Source: Osmia lignaria lignaria (Eukaryota > Arthropoda > Insecta > Hymenoptera > Megachilidae). From it: DNA of 64,000 bases. The notes below the pieces were generated by a model that did not search any database, was not told the origin of the DNA, and saw only the letters and a list, made by a program, of their open reading frames with translations. Made by a program: the position numbers and the translations under genes. Numbering within the stretch: position 1 is the stretch's first letter; each line of letters begins with the position of its first letter. This document shows positions 1 to 11,730 of the stretch, one piece after another. The DNA lies in contig NW_027478158.1 in assembly GCF_051020975.1 (NCBI RefSeq), positions 16,678,001 to 16,742,000 of the forward strand, written 5' to 3'.

Positions 1-84
1 ACGTCTCTTAACATTTTGCCAGAGCTCGCTTCGTTTCCGAGATATGTGCAGATTCATCTCAAAGGAACTGGCCTGACGGACATA

Positions 85-257
85 TTTCGAGATATTTCTT
101 CTTCTTGTTGTTCTTCTTCTGCACAGCTAAGCTGGAAGTGGCATTTGCGGCTCGCACTGGTGCAGAGTTATCTCAACGAAAGGGGCCACGGTGTTTCTGT
201 ATCTCTATTATGTTGGTGCGGCTTCGGAACTTTTAAATATCTCGATATATCTCGAAA
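85..257. repeat. Long-range inverted repeat within the monomer (TTTCGAGATAT / ATATCTCGAAA)
   Basis: TTTCGAGATAT at 85-95 is exactly complementary to ATATCTCGAAA at 247-257, an 11-bp stem with about 151 bases between the arms. Overlapping it, CGAGATATTT at 88-97 pairs with AAATATCTCG at 235-244. The monomer carries six variants of a GAGATAT/ATATCTC core, three of them inside these arms. In monomers ending CTCGAGAAC instead of CTCGAAAAC the stem loses one pair. A cruciform or folded transcript is possible but not demonstrated. Confidence 0.6.
95..126 (+). repeat. Pyrimidine-rich TTC/GTT tract ending in TGCACAG (copy 1 example)
   Basis: Positions 95-120 are T and C except for two G bases, arranged as TTC and GTT triplets, followed by TGCACAG. 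The tract is kept in every monomer with single-base changes (TCC for TTC, ATT or CTC for GTT, one TTT). It has not expanded or contracted in length anywhere in the window, unlike a typical active microsatellite. It also resembles a 3' splice acceptor, but there is no gene context for that. Confidence 0.8.
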
Positions 258-333
258 ACTACGCTTCTGATCAAAAAATATCATAGAACATAAATTGTAG
301 GAAACTTAATTCTCTACAAAAAAGGTCTCTTAA

Positions 334-401
334 CATTTTGCCATAGCTCGCTTCGTTTCCGAGATATTTGCAGATATATCTCAAGGGAAGGGGCCTGACG
401 G
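334..401 (+). repeat. Internal sub-repeat, left copy (in monomer 2)
   Basis: This segment runs from CATTTTGCC through GCTCGC to CCTGACGG and is related to 464-513 of the same monomer. From TGCAGA at 369 and TGCAGA at 483, 27 of 31 aligned bases agree, with one 2-base gap before the closing ACGG. Upstream, CATTTTGCCATAGCTCGC aligns with CATTTGC-GGCTCGC if short gaps are allowed. The offset at the core is 114 bp. The same relation is present throughout the array, so the duplication predates array growth. Confidence 0.8.
361..382. repeat. Short imperfect hairpin GAGATAT...ATATCTC (monomer 2 example)
   Basis: A 7-bp inverted repeat, GAGATAT at 361-367 and ATATCTC at 376-382, flanks an 8-base loop, TTGCAGAT. 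It is fully paired in copies with GATATATCTC. In GATTTATCTC copies the stem shortens to 6 bp, and in GATTCAGCTC or GATTCACCTC copies it is largely lost. The variation across copies argues against strict selection for the hairpin. Confidence 0.7.
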
Positions 402-463
402 ACATATTTCGAGATATTTCTTCTTCTTGTTGTTCTTCTTCTGCACAGCTAAGCTGGAAGTGG

Positions 464-513
464 CATTTGCGGCTCGCACTAGTGCAGAGTTATCTCAAAG
501 AAAGGGGCCACGG
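464..513 (+). repeat. Internal sub-repeat, right copy (in monomer 2)
   Basis: Partner of the left sub-repeat at 334-401. It shares CATTT, GCTCGC, TGCAGA, TTATCTCAA and AAGGGGCC in the same order, but lacks about 12 bases between GCTCGC and TGCAG and 2 bases before ACGG. A possible third, more diverged relative starts at GCTTCG (543) and includes GATATATCTC at 566-575. It lies 193 bp after the corresponding positions 350 and 373-382 of the left copy with no gap between those two anchors. The third member is much less certain than the first two. Confidence 0.75.
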
Positions 514-3220
514 TGTTTCTGTATCCCTATTATGTTGGTGCGGCTTCGGAACTTTTAAATATCTCGATATATCTCGAGAACTACGCTTCTGATCAAAAAA
601 TATCATAGAACATAAATTGTAGGAAACATAATTCTCTACAAAAAACGTCTCTTAACATTTTGCCATAGCTCGCTTCGTTTCCGAGATATTTGCAGATTCA
701 GCTCAAAGGAACTGGCCTGACGGACATATTTCGAGATATTTCTTCTTCTTGTTGTTCTTCCTCTGCACAGCTAAGCTGGAAGTGGCATTTGCAGCTCGCA
801 ATAGTGCAGAGTTATCTCAAAGAAAGGGGCCACGGTGTTTCTGTATCTCTATTATGTTGGTGCGGGTTCGGAACTTTTAAATATCTTGATATATCTCGAG
901 AACTACGCATCTGATCAAAAAATATCATAGAAGATAAAAAGTAGGAAACTTAATTCTCTACAAAAAAGGTCTCTTAACATTTTGCCATAGCTCGCTTCGT
1001 TTCCGAGATATTTGCAGATTCAGCTCAAAGGAACTGGCCTGACGGACATATTTCGAGATATTTCTTCTTCTTGTTGTTCTTCTTCTGCACAGCTAAGCTG
1101 GAAGTGGCATTTGCGGCTCGCACTAGTGCAGAGTTATCTCAAGGAAAGGGGCCACGGTGTTTCTGTATCTCTATTATGTTGGTGCGGCTTCGGAACTTTT
1201 AAATATCTCGATATATCTCGAAAACTACGCTTCTGATCAAAAAATATCATAGAACATAAATTGTAGGAAACATAATTCTCTATAAAAAACGTCTCTTAAC
1301 ATTTTGCCAGAGCTCCCTTCGTTTCCGAGATATTTGCAGATTCAGCTCAAAGGAACTGGCCTGACGGACATATTTCGAGATATTTCTTCTTCTTGTTGTT
1401 CATCCTCTGCACAGCTAAGCTGGAAGTGGCATTTGCAGCTCGCAATAGTGCAGAGTTATCTCAAAGAAAGGGGCCACGGTGTTTCTGTATCTCTATTATG
1501 TTGGTGCGGGTACGGAACTTTTAAATATCTTGATATATCTCGAGAACTACGCATCTGATCAAAAAATATCATAGAACATAAAAAGTAGGAAACTTAATTC
1601 TCTACAAAAAAGGTCTCTTAACATTTTGCCATAGCTCGCTTCGTTTCCGAGATATTTGCAGATTTATCTCAAGGGAAGGGGCCTGACGGACATATTTCAA
1701 GATATTTCTTCTTCTTGTTGTTCTTCTTCTGCACAGCTAAGCTGGAAGTGGCATTTACAGCTCGCAATAGTGCAGAGTTATCTCAGAGAAAGGGGCCACG
1801 GTGTTTCTGTATCCCTATTATGTTGGTGCGGCTTCGGAACTTTTAAATATCTCGATATATCTCGAAAACTACGCTTCTGATCAAAAAATATCATAGAACA
1901 TAAATTGTAGGAAACATAATTCTCTATAAAAAACGTCTCTTAACATTTTGCCAGAGCTCGCTTCGTTTCCGAGATATGTGCAGATTCATCTCAAAGGAAC
2001 TGGCCTGACGGACATATTTCGAGATATTTCTTCTTCTTGTTGTTCTTCTTCTGCACAGCTAAGCTGGAAGTGGCATTTGCGGCTCGCACTGGTGCAGAGT
2101 TATCTCAACGAAAGGGGCCACGGTGTTTCTGTATCTCTATTATGTTGGTGCGGCTTCGGAACTTTTAAATATCTCGATATATCTCGAAAACTACGCTTCT
2201 GATCAAAAAATATCATAGAACATAAATTGTAGGAAACTTAATTCTCTACAAAAAAGGTCTCTTAACATTTTGCCATAGCTCGCTTCGTTTCCGAGATATT
2301 TGCAGATATATCTCAAGGGAAGGGGCCTGACGGACATATTTCGAGATATTTCTTCTTCTTGTTGTTCTTCTTCTGCACAGCTAAGCTGGAAGTGGCATTT
2401 GCGGCTCGCACTAGTGCAGAGTTATCTCAAAGAAAGGGGCCACGGTGTTTCTGTATCCCTATTATGTTGGTGCGGCTTCGGAACTTTTAAATATCTCGAT
2501 ATATCTCGAGAACTACGCTTCTGATCAAAAAATATCATAGAACATAAATTGTAGGAAACATAATTCTCTACAAAAAACGTCTCTTAACATTTTGCCATAG
2601 CTCGCTTCGTTTCCGAGATATTTGCAGATTCAGCTCAAAGGAACTGGCCTGACGGACATATTTCGAGATATTTCTTCTTCTTGTTGTTCTTCCTCTGCAC
2701 AGCTAAGCTGGAAGTGGCATTTGCAGCTCGCAATAGTGCAGAGTTATCTCAAAGAAAGGGGCCACGGTGTTTCTGTATCTCTATTATGTTGGTGCGGGTT
2801 CGGAACTTTTAAATATCTTGATATATCTCGAGAACTACGCATCTGATCAAAAAATATCATAGAAGATAAAAAGTAGGAAACTTAATTCTCTACAAAAAAG
2901 GTGTCTTAACATTTTGCCATAGCTCGCTTCGTTTCCGAGATATTTGCAGATTCAGCTCAAAGGAACTGGCCTGACGGACATATTTCGAGATATTTCTTCT
3001 TCTTGTTGTTCTTCTTCTGCACAGCTAAGCTGGAAGTGGCATTTGCGGCTCGCACTAGTGCAGAGTTATCTCAAAGAAAGGGGCCACGGTGTTTCTGTAT
3101 CTCTATTATGTTGGTGCGGCTTCGGAACTTTTAAATATCTCGATATATCTCGAAAACTACGCTTCTGATCAAAAAATATCATAGAACATAAATTGTAGGA
3201 AACAGAATTCTCTACAAAAA

Positions 3221-4508
3221 AGGTCTCTTAACATTTTGCCATAGCTCGCTTCGTTTCCGAGATATTTGCAGATTCACCTCAAAGGAACTGGCCTGACGGA
3301 CATATTTCGAGATATTTCTTCTTCTTGTTGTTCTTCCTCTGCACAGCTAAGCTGGAAGTGGCATTTGCAGCTCGCAATAGTGCAGAGTTATCTCAAAGAA
3401 AGGGGCCACGGTGTTTCTGTATCTCTATTATGTTGGTGCGGCTTCGGAACTTTTAAATATCTCGATACATCTCGAAAACTACGCTTCTGATCAAAAAATA
3501 TCATAGAACATAAATTGTAGGAAACATAATTCTCTACAAAAAACGTCTCTTAACATTTTGCCATAGCTCGCTTCGTTTCCGAGATATTTGCAGATTCAGC
3601 TCAAAGGAACTGGCCTGACGGACATATTTCGAGATATTTCTTCTTCTTGTTGTTCTTCCTCTGCACAGCTAAGCTGGAAGTGGCATTTGCAGCTCGCAAT
3701 AGTGCAGAGTTATCTCAAAGAAAGGGGCCACGGTGTTTCTGTATCCCTATTATGTTGGTGCGGCTTCGGAACTTTTAAATATCTTGATATATCTCGAGAA
3801 CTACGCATCTGATCAAAAAATATCATAGAAAATAAAAAGTAGGTAACTTAATTCTCTACAAAAAAGGTCTCTTAACATTTTGCCATAGCTCGCTTCATTT
3901 CCGAGATATGTGCAGATTTATCTCAAGGGAAGGGGCCTGACGGACATATTTCGAGATATTTCTTCTTCTTGTTGTTCTTCTTCTGCACAGCTACGCTGGA
4001 AGTGGCATTTGCGGCTCGCACTAGTACAGAGTTATCTCAACGAAAGGGGCCACGGTGTTTCTGTATCTCTATTATGTTGGTGCGGCTTCGGAACTTTTAA
4101 ATATCTCGATATATCTCGAAAACTACGCCTCTGATCAACAAATATCATAGAACATAAATTGTAGGAAACAGAATTCTCTACAAAAAAGGTCTCTTAACAT
4201 TTTGCCATAGCTCGCTTCGTTTCCGAGATATTTGCAGATTCACCTCAAAGGAACTGGCCTGACGGACATATTTCGAGATATTTCTTCTTCTTGTTGTTCT
4301 TCCTCTGCACAGCTAAGCTGGAAGTGGCATTTGCAGCTCGCAATAGTGCAGAGTTATCTCAAAGAAAGGGGCCACGGTGTTTCTGTATCTCTATTATGTT
4401 GGTGCGGCTTCGGAACTTTTAAATATCTCGATACATCTCGAAAACTACGCTTCTGATCAAAAAATATCATAGAACATAAATTGTAGGAAACATAATTCTC
4501 TACAAAAA
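3221..4508 (+). repeat. 3-monomer echo: 3221-3542 and 4187-4508 (spacing 966 bp)
   Basis: The monomer with CACCTCAAAGGAACTGG and GATACATCTCG recurs three monomers later, preceded in both places by CAGAATTCTCTAC and followed by CATAATTCTCTAC. The next monomer (from 4509) starts as the CAGCTCAAAGG type but continues as the CTACGCTGG/CTAGTACAG type, so it appears to be a recombinant of the two monomers at 3543 and 3865. Confidence 0.65.
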
Positions 4509-5972
4509 ACGTCTCTTAACATTTTGCCATAGCTCGCTTCGTTTCCGAGATATTTGCAGATTCAGCTCAAAGGAACTGGCCTGACGGACATATTTCGAGA
4601 TATTTCTTCTTCTTGTTGTTCTTCTTCTGCACAGCTACGCTGGAAGTGGCATTTGCGGCTCGCACTAGTACAGATTTATCTCAACGAAAGGGGCCACGGT
4701 GTTTCTGTATCTCTATTATGTTGGTGCGGCTTCGGAACTTTTAAATATCTCGATACATCTCGAAAACTACGCTTCTGATCAAAAAATATCATAGAACCTA
4801 AATTGTAGGAAACATAATTCTCTACAAAAAAGGTCTCTTAACATTTTGCCATAGCTCGCTTCGTTTCCGAGATATTTGCAGATATATCTCAAGGGAAGGG
4901 GCCTGACGGACATATTTCGAGATATTTCTTCTTCTTGTTATTCTTCTTCTGCACAGCTAAGCTGGAAGTGGCATTTACAGCTCGCAATAGTGCAGAGTTA
5001 TCTCAAAGAAAGGGGCCACGGTGTTTCTGTATCTCTATTATGTTGGTGCGGCTTCGGAACTTTTAAATATCTTGATATATCTCGAGAACTACGCATCTGA
5101 TCAAAAAATATCATAGAAAATAAAAAGTAGGTAACTTAATTCTCTACAAAAAAGGTCTCTGAACATTTTGCCATAGCTCGCTTCATTTCCGAGATATGTG
5201 CAGATTTATCTCAAGGGAAGGGGCCTGACGGACATATTTCGAGATATTTCTTCTTCTTGTTGTTCTTCTTCTGCACAGCTACGCTGGAAGTGGCATTTGC
5301 GGCTCGCACTAGTACAGAGTTATCTCAACGAAAGGGGCCACGGTGTTTCTGTATCTCTATTATGTTGGTGCGGCTTCGGAACTTTTAAATATCTCGATAT
5401 ATCTCGAAAACTACGCTTCTGATCAAAAAATATCATAGAACATAAATTGTAGGAAACAGAATTCTCTACAAAAAAGGTCTCTTAACATTTTGCCATAGCT
5501 CGCTTCGTTTCCGAGATATTTGCAGATATATCTCAAGGGAAGGGGCCTGACGGACATATTTCGAGATATTTCTTCTTCTTGTTGTTCTTCTTCTGCACAG
5601 CTAAGCTGGAAGTGGCATTTGCGGCTCGCACTAGTGCAGAGTTATCTCAAAGAAAGGGGCCACGGTGTTTCTGTATCTCTATTATGTTGGTGCGGCTTCG
5701 GAACTTTTAAATATCTCGATACATCTCGAAAACTACGCTTCTGATCAAAAAATATCATAGAACATAAATTGTAGGAAACATAATTCTCTACAAAAAACGT
5801 CTCCTAACATTTTGCCATAGCTCGCTTCGTTTCCGAAATATTTGCAGATTCACCTCAAAGGAACTGGCCTGACGGACATATTTCGAGATATTTCTTCTTC
5901 TTGTTGTTCTTCCTCTGCACAGCTAAGCTGGAAGTGGCATTTGCAGCTCGCAATAGTGCAGAGTTATCTCAA

Positions 5973-5983
5973 AGAAAGGGTCA
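5973..5983 (+). repeat. 1-bp deletion copy (321-bp monomer, 5797-6117)
   Basis: GAAAGGGTCACGG replaces GAAAGGGGCCACGG, so one base is lost and the monomer is 321 bp. This is the only net shortening in the window. It shifts the phase of all later copies by one and frameshifts the otherwise open 74-codon frame, which supports a non-coding status. Confidence 0.9.
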
Positions 5984-8900
5984 CGGTGTTTCTGTATCTC
6001 TATTATGTTGGTGCGGCTTCGGAACTTTTAAATATCTCGATACATCTCGAAAACTACGCTTCTGATCAAAAAATATCATAGAACATAAATTGTAGGAAAC
6101 ATAATTCTCTACAAAAAACGTCTCTTAACATTTTGCCATAGCTCGCTTCGTTGCCGAGATATTTGCAGATTCAGCTCAAAGGAACTGGCCTGACGGACAT
6201 ATTTCGAGATATTTCTTCTTCTTGTTGTTCTTCCTCTGCACAGCTAAGCTGGAAGTGGCATTTGCAGCTCGCAATAGTGCAGAGTTATCTCAAAGAAAGG
6301 AGCCACGGTGTTTCTGTATCCCTATTATGTTGGTGCGGCTTCGGAACTTTTAAATATCTTGATATATCTCGAGAACTACGCATCTGATCAAAAAATATCA
6401 TAGAAAATAAAAAGTAGGTAACTTAATTCTCTACAAAAAAGGTCTCTTAACATTTTGCCATAGCTCGCTTCATTTCCGAGATATGTGCAGATTTATCTCA
6501 AGGGAAGGGGCCTGACGGACATATTTCGAGATATTTCTTCTTCTTGTTGTTCTTCTTCTGCACAGCTACGCTGGAAGTGGCATTTGCGGCTCGCACTAGT
6601 ACAGAGTTATCTCAACGAAAGGGGCCACGGTGTTTCTGTATCTCTATTATGTTGTTGCGGCTTCGGAACTTTTAAATATCTCGATACATCTCGAAAACTA
6701 CGCTTCTGATCAAAAAATATCATAGAACCTAAATTGTAGGAAACATAATTCTCTACAAAAAAGGTCTCTTAACATTTTGCCATAGCTCGCTTCGTTTCCG
6801 AGATATTTGCAGATATATCTCAAGGGAAGGGGCCTGCCGGACATATTTCGAGATATTTCTTCTTCTTGTTATTCTTCTTCTGCACAGCTAAGCTGGAAGT
6901 GGCATTTACAGCTCGCAATAGTGCAGAGTTATCTCAAAGAAAGGAGCCACGGTGTTTCTGTATCTCTATTATGTTGGTGCGGCTTCGGAACTTTTAAATA
7001 TCTTGATATATCTCGAGAACTACGCATCTGATCAAAAAATATCATACAAGATAAAAAGTAGGAAACTTAATTCTCTACAAAAAAGGTCTCTTAACATTTT
7101 GCCATAGCTCGCTTGGTTTCCGAGATATTTGCAGATTTATCTCAAGGGAAGGGGCCTGACGGACATATTTCGAGATATATCTTCCTCTTGTTGTTCTTCT
7201 TCTGCACAGCTAAGCTGGAAGTGGGATTTGCGGCTCGCACTAGTGCAGAGTTATCTCAAGGAAAGGGGCCACGGTGTTTCTTTATCTCTATTATGTTGGT
7301 GCGGCTTCGGAACTTTTAAATATCTCGATATATCTCGAAAACTACGCTTCTGATCAAAAAATATCATAGAACATAAATTGTAGGAAACAGAATTCTCTAC
7401 AAAAAAGGTTTCTTAACATTTTGCCATAGCTCGCTTCGTTTCCGAGATATTTGCAGATATATCTCAAGGGAAGGGGCCTGACGGACATATTTCGAGATAT
7501 TTCTTCTTCTTGTTGTTCTTCTTCTGCACAGCTAAGCTGGAAGTGGCATTTGCGGCTCGCACTAGTGCAGAGTTATCTCAAAGAAAGGGGCCACGGTGTT
7601 TCTGTATCTCTATTATGTTGGTGCGGCTTCGGAACTTTTAAATATCTCGATACATCTCGAGAACTACGCTTCTGATCAAAAAATATCATAGAACATAAAT
7701 TGTAGGAAACATAATTCTCTACAAAAAACGTCTCTTAACATTTTGCCATAGCTCGCTTCGTTTCCGAAATATTTGCAGATTCACCTCAAAGGAACTGGCC
7801 TGACGGACATATTTCGAGATATTTCTTCTTCTTGTTGTTCTTCCTCTGCACAGCTAAGCTGGAAGTGGCATTTGCAGCTCGCAATAGTGCAGAGTTATCT
7901 CAAAGAAAGGGGCCACGGTGTTTCTGTATCTCTATTATGTTGGTGCGGCTTCGGAACTTTTAAATATCTCGATACATCTCGAAAACTACGCTTCTGATCA
8001 AAAAATATCATAGATCATAAATTGTAGGAAACATAATTCTCTACAAAAAACGTCTCTTAACATTTTGCCATAGCTCGCTTCGTTTCCGAGATATTTGCAG
8101 ATTCAGCTCAAAGGAACTGGCCTGACGGACATATTTCGAGATATTTCTTCTTCTTGTTGTTCTTCCTCTGCACAGCTAAGCTGGAAGTGGCATTTGCAGC
8201 TCGCAATAGTGCAGAGTTATCTCAAAGAAAGGGGCCACGGTGTTTCTGTATCTCTATTATGTTGGTGCGGCTTCGGAACTTTTAAATATCTTGATATATC
8301 TCGAGAACTACGCATCTGATCAAAAAATATCATAGAACATAAAAAGTAGGAAACTTAATTCTCTACAAAAAAGGTCTCTTAAGATTTTGCCATAGCTCGC
8401 TTCGTTTCCGAGATATGTGCAGATTTATCTCAAGGGAAGGGGCCTGACGGACATATTTCGAGATATTTCTTCTTCTTGTTGTTCTTCTTCTGCACAGCTA
8501 AGCTGGAAGTGGCATTTGCGGCTCGCACTAGTGCAGAGTTATCTCAACGAAAGGGGCTACGGTGTTTCTGTATCTCTATTATGTTGGTGCGGCTTCGGAA
8601 CTTTTAAATATCTCGATATATCTCGAAAACTACGCTTCTGATCAAAAAATATCATAGAACATAAATTGTAGGAAACATAATTCTCTACAAAAAAGGTCTC
8701 TTAACATTTTGCCATACCTCGCTTCGTTTCCGAGATATTTGCAGATATATCTCAAGGGAAGGGGCCTGACGGACATATTTCGAGATATTTCTTCTTCTTG
8801 TTGTTCTTCTTCTGCACAGCTAAGCTGGAAGTGGCATTTACCGCTCGCAATAGTGCAGAGTTATCGCAAAGAAAGGGGCCACGGTGTTTCTGTATCTCTA

Positions 8901-9337
8901 TTATGTTGGTGCGGCTTCGGAACTTTTAAATATCTTGATATATCTCGAGAACTACGCATCTGATCAAAAAATATCATAGAACATAAAAAGTAGGAAACTT
9001 AATTCTCTACAAAAAACGTCTCTTGACATTTTGCCATAGCTCGCTTCGTTTCGGAGATATTTGCAAATTCAGCTCAAAGGAACTGGCCTGACGGACATAT
9101 TTCGAGATATTTCTTCTTCTTGTTGTTCTTCCTCTGCACAGCTAAGCTGGAAGTGGCATTTGCGGCTCGCACTAGTGCAGAGTTATCTCAAGGAAAGGGG
9201 CCACGGTGTTTCTGTATCTCTATTATGTTGGTGCGGCTTCGGAACTTTTAAATATCTCGATATATCTCGAAAACTACGCTTCTGATCAAAAAATATCATA
9301 GAACATAAATTGTAGGAAACAGAATTCTCTACAAAAA

Positions 9338-11730
9338 AGGTCTCTTAACATTTTGCCATAGCTCGCTTCGTTTCCGAGATATTTGCAGATTCACCTCAAA
9401 GGAACTGGCCTGACGGACATATTTCGAGATATTTCTTCTTCTTGTTGTTCTTCCTCTGCACAGCTAAGCTGGAAGTGGCATTTGCAGCTCGCAATAGTGC
9501 AGAGTTATCTCAAAGAAAGGGGCCACGGTGTTTCTGTATCTCTATTATGTTGGTGCGGCTTCGGAACTTTTAAATATCTCGATACATCTCGAAAACTACG
9601 CTTCTGATCAAAAAATATCATAGAACATAAATTGTAGGAAACATAATTCTCTACAAAAAACGTCTCTTAACATTTTGCCATAGCTCGCTTCGTTTCCGAG
9701 ATATTTGCAGATTCAGCTCAAAGGAACTGGCCTGACGGACATATTTCGAGATTTTTCTTCTTCTTCTTGTTCTTCCTCTGCACAGCTAAGCTGGAAGTGG
9801 CATTTGCAGATCGCAATAGTGCAGAGTTATCTCAAAGAAAGGGGCCACGGTGTTTCTGTATCCCTATTATGTTGGTGCGGCTTCGGAACTTTTAAATATC
9901 TTGATATATCTCGAGAACTACGCATCTGATCAAAAAATATCATAGAAAATAAAAAGTAGGTAACTTAATTCTCTACAAAAAAGGTCTCTTAACATTTTGC
10001 CATAGCTCGCTTCATTTCCGAGATATGTGCAGATTTATCTCAAGGGAAGGGGCCTGACGGACATATTTCGAGATATTTCTTCTTCTTGTTGTTCTTCTTC
10101 TGCACAGCTACGCTGGAAGTGGCATTTGCGGCTCGCACTAGTACAGAGTTATCTCAACGAAAGGGGCCACGGTGTTTCTGTATCTCTATTATGTTGGTGC
10201 GGCTTCGGAACTTTTAAATATCTCGATATATCTCGAAAACTACGCTTCTGATCAACAAATATCATAGAACATAAATTGTAGGAAACAGAATTCTCTACAA
10301 AAAAGGTCTCTTAACATTTTGCCATAGCTCGCTTCGTTTCCGAGATATTTGCAGATATATCTCAAGGGAAGGGGCCTGACGGACATATTTCGAGATATTT
10401 CTTCTTCTTGTTGTTCTTCTTCTGCACAGCTAAGCTGGAAGTGGCATTTGCGGCTCGCACTAGTGCAGAGTTATCTCAAAGAAAGGGGCCACGGTGTTTC
10501 TGTATCTCTATTATGTTGGTGCGGCTTCGGAACTTTTAAATATCTCGATACATCTCGAAAACTACGCTTCTGATCAAAAAATATCATAGAACATAAATTG
10601 TAGGAAAGATAATTCTCTACAAAAAACGTCTCTTAACATTTTGCCATAGCTCGCTTCGTTTCCGAGATATTTGCAGATTCACCTCAAAGGAACTGGCCTG
10701 ACGGACATATTTCGAGATATTTCTTCTTCTTGTTGTTCTTCCTCTGCACAGCTAAGCTGGAAGTGGCATTTGCAGCTCGCAATAGTGCAGAGTTATCTCA
10801 AAGAAAGGGGCCACGGTGTTTCTGTATCTCTATTATGTTGGTGCGGCTTCGGAACTTTTAAATATCTCGATACATCTCGAAAACTACGCTTCTGATCAAA
10901 AAATATCATAGAACATAAATTGTAGGAAACATAATTCTCTACAAAAAACGTCTCTTAACATTTTGCCATAGCTCGCTTCGTTTCCGAGATATTTGCAGAT
11001 TCAGCTCAAAGGAACTGGCCTGACGGACATATTTCGAGATATTTCTTCTTCTTGTTGTTCTTCCTCTGCACAGCTAAGCTGGAAGTGGCATTTGCAGCTC
11101 GCAATAGTGCAGAGTTATCTCAAAGAAAGGGGCCACGGTGTTTCTGTATCCCTATTATGTTGGTGCGGCTTCGGAACTTTTAAATATCTTGATATATCTC
11201 GAGAACTACGCATCTGATCAAAAAATATCATAGAAAATAAAAAGTAGGTAACTTAATTCTCTACAAAAAAGGTCTCTTAACATTTTGCCATAGCTCGCTT
11301 CATTTCCGAGATATGTGCAGATTTATCTCAAGGGAAGGGGCCTGACGGACATATTTCGAGATATTTCTTCTTCTTGTTGTTCTTCTTCTGCACAGCTACG
11401 CTGGAAGTGGCATTTGCGGCTCGCACTAGTACAGAGTTATCTCAACGAAAGGGGCCACGGTGTTTCTGTATCTCTATTATGTTGGTGCGGCTTCGGAACT
11501 TTTAAATATCTCGATATATCTCGAAAACTACGCTTCTGATCAAAAAATATCATAGAACTTAAATTGTAGGAAACAGAATTCTCTACAAAAAAGGTCTCTT
11601 AACATTTTGCCATAGCTCGCTTCGTTTCCGAGATATTTGCAGATATATCTCAAGGGAAGGGGCCTGACGGACATATTTCGAGATATTTCTTCTTCTTGTT
11701 GTTCTTCTTCTGCACAGCTAAGCTGGAAGT
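9338..11730 (+). repeat. 4-monomer tandem duplication near 9.3-11.7 kb (spacing 1288 bp)
   Basis: The order CACCTCAAAGG type, CAGCTCAAAGG type, CTACGCTGG type starts at 9338 and again at 10626. The third members differ slightly (GATCAACAAAT at about 10252 against GATCAAAAAAT; GAACATAAATT against GAACTTAAATT). The fourth monomers differ in their right half. The copy at 9660-9981 has its own changes in the dyad and TTC tract (GATTTTTCTTC, CTTCTTGTTC). Confidence 0.7.

Larger units (their letters stand above)
1..322 (+). repeat. Representative satellite monomer (copy 1)
   Basis: This copy defines the phase used here. In order it holds: a CGTCTC or GGTCTC start (BsmBI or BsaI site, depending on subtype); the CATTTTGCC...GCTCGC segment; a GAGATAT...ATCTC dyad near 41-60; a variable block near 52-72 that separates the main subtypes; a pyrimidine-rich TTC/GTT tract at 95-120; a second GCTCGC...TTATCTC segment at 142-191; GGAACTTTTAAATATCT near 227-242; two ATATCTCGA motifs at 238-255; a TGATCA (BclI) site at 258-263; and A-tracts near 263-268 and 318-323. 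G+C is 131 of 322 bases. The start point is arbitrary because the array is circularly permutable. Confidence 0.95.
1..3204 (+). repeat. 6-monomer tandem duplication, 1-1272 and 1933-3204 (spacing 1932 bp)
   Basis: Four successive monomers at the window start recur in the same order six monomers later. I saw only two differences before they diverge: GTGTCTT at about 2903 where the first copy has GTCTCTT, and TCAAAG at 3075 where the first copy has TCAAGG at 1143. They diverge at the next junction, CATAATTC against CAGAATTC. The left boundary is cut by the window edge. Confidence 0.85.

Noticed and set aside
28..44. CENP-B box-like match at GCTTCGTTTCCGAGA
   Set aside because: Only the TTCG start agrees. 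The essential A and CGGG positions of the CENP-B box core are absent.
1..322. Known satellites such as primate alpha satellite (171 bp) or the Drosophila 1.688 family (about 359 bp)
   Set aside because: Monomer length and sequence do not match what I know of these families. I do not recognise the consensus, so I give no family name.
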